Positions 4,331 through 5,070 of a stretch of 5,070 nt of DNA are shown in pieces. The notes below the pieces were generated by a model. The model saw only the letters and a list, made by a program, of their open reading frames with translations. It did not search any database and was not told where the DNA came from. Position 1 is the first letter of the stretch. Every line of letters begins with the position of its first letter. Position numbers and translations under genes: made by a program. The stretch comes from Methanobacteriota archaeon (GTDB taxonomy: Archaea; Thermoplasmatota; E2; DHVEG-1): assembly GCA_026394435.1 (NCBI GenBank), contig JAPKYG010000208.1, positions 1 to 5,070 on the forward strand, given 5' to 3'.

Positions 4331-5070
4331 TGAAAAAGACATACCTCCTGATAGAAATCCTCGTCGTCTTTTTCATGATTTCTCCCTCAGCTACCGCCAT
4401 CTTTGCATCCTCACATGATCTCAAAGGAACACTCACGAAGGATACTAAAGCATTTTTTATCGGAAAAACCGAAATCAGTGGGACATTCACTGGCTACCCG
4501 ATGGAACGATTACTCAATTCATCCTTTGTTCAAGACATGAACGCATTTCCACTTGTTGGAGCAAGCAGTATCACTAATCTCGATACTGTTATCGTTGCGG
4601 AAAACATCGATATCACCACCGCAACCTCCCTTGAGGAGCTCTTTTTACGGTATTACGATCATATCACCCAATACTCCAATGTTGACATCACCACAGACAA
4701 CGGGATGTTTCTCCTTGGGATTAATCAAGGAAGCCTCAGAGTTGCCTTGGATCTCAACTACGCGGTCACCACCTTCATCCCCCTTGAAATCATCCCTCAC
4801 ACAACAACAAGGTTTTTTCTCACGGTGACCAACAATCCACTCACCATGCAATGTTCTGGAGACTTTGCAGTGCTCACAACCCTTTCTGATACCAGTGCCA
4901 TCAGAGTAAAGGATAGACGCGGGACAACGCTCTGGAGTGGCGCATCATCAAATAATTACATCGTAATTCAGGATAAAAAATTCTCTGTCACCCAACAACC
5001 ACCGTTGTCTCTCGTTCCCCTTAACACTGCTGCTTCGACTGCCCCATTGAAACTGTCAATATCCCCAGCG
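4330..5070 (+). CDS. Secreted protein of unknown function, 3' end beyond the window
   Basis: The reading frame is open from the ATG at 4330 to the last base, giving 247 residues with no stop. The N-terminus MKKTYLLIEILVVFFMISPS, continued by ATAIFA, is a clear signal peptide with likely cleavage after residue 23 or 26. The mature part is rich in Thr, Ser, Asn and beta-prone segments (VALDLNYAVTTFIPLEIIPH, RFFLTVTNNPL, GTTLWSGASSNNYIVIQDKK), suggesting a folded extracellular beta domain. A Pro/Ser/Thr/Ala stretch follows (residues about 222-240) and may be a linker. One Cys (175) is present. I do not recognise the family. There is no ribosome binding site (gccattcga precedes the ATG), consistent with leaderless expression from the shared divergent promoter. 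Base composition is like nnr, not like the AT-rich surface genes on the left. Confidence 0.75.
   Translation, partial: MKKTYLLIEILVVFFMISPSATAIFASSHDLKGTLTKDTKAFFIGKTEISGTFTGYPMERLLNSSFVQDMNAFPLVGASSITNLDTVIVAENIDITTATSLEELFLRYYDHITQYSNVDITTDNGMFLLGINQGSLRVALDLNYAVTTFIPLEIIPHTTTRFFLTVTNNPLTMQCSGDFAVLTTLSDTSAIRVKDRRGTTLWSGASSNNYIVIQDKKFSVTQQPPLSLVPLNTAASTAPLKLSISPA

Noticed and set aside
4553..4828. 91-codon plus-strand frame and an overlapping minus-strand frame (4645-4851)
   Set aside because: Both lie inside the longer frame that starts with a clear signal peptide at 4330 and stays open to the window end; their sequences show no domain-like pattern.
1..5070. CRISPR array, toxin-antitoxin pair or transposase
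   Set aside because: There are no regularly spaced repeats, no adjacent small-gene pair of that type and no transposase-like reading frame or paired terminal repeats.

Overview
The window looks like chromosomal DNA from an archaeon, most plausibly a Euryarchaeota/Thermoplasmatota-type lineage. Several genes have TATA-like boxes about 24-32 nt before their ATG, so close that the transcripts would be leaderless or nearly so. The window also carries an archaeal-style bifunctional NAD(P)HX repair enzyme and a secreted NosD-type beta-helix protein whose signal peptide and C-terminal tail resemble a family I remember as multicopy in such genomes. That placement is inference; no rRNA or other marker is present.

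The left part (1-2296) is AT-rich and looks like an accessory cell-surface region. It begins with a GC-richer flank without a clear gene, holding a strong imperfect inverted repeat (71-108). A 210-residue membrane-anchored protein of unknown function follows (189-821), then a 17-codon remnant of a secreted beta-helix gene (869-922), then an intact 417-residue secreted beta-helix protein (1043-2296). The two intact genes share the same promoter block with identical spacing and almost the same first codons. The remnant is the signal-peptide core and the last codons of a beta-helix paralogue fused in frame, with the whole middle missing. Together these repeats indicate duplication, module exchange and internal deletion among surface-protein genes.

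The right part (2448-5070) has higher GC and looks like core genome. It holds nnr, the fused NAD(P)H-hydrate epimerase/ADP-dependent dehydratase (2448-3899). Convergent to it is a small charged cytoplasmic protein (complement of 3942-4232). Divergent from that is a secreted protein (from 4330) that runs off the window end. The 97-bp divergent intergenic region carries a near-symmetric TATA element, paired TTCGAA palindromes and a hairpin next to the ribosome binding site of the small gene.

There is no CRISPR array, tRNA, rRNA or intact transposase. No complete new defence or metabolic system is visible; the most notable content is the modular, partly decayed surface-protein locus.
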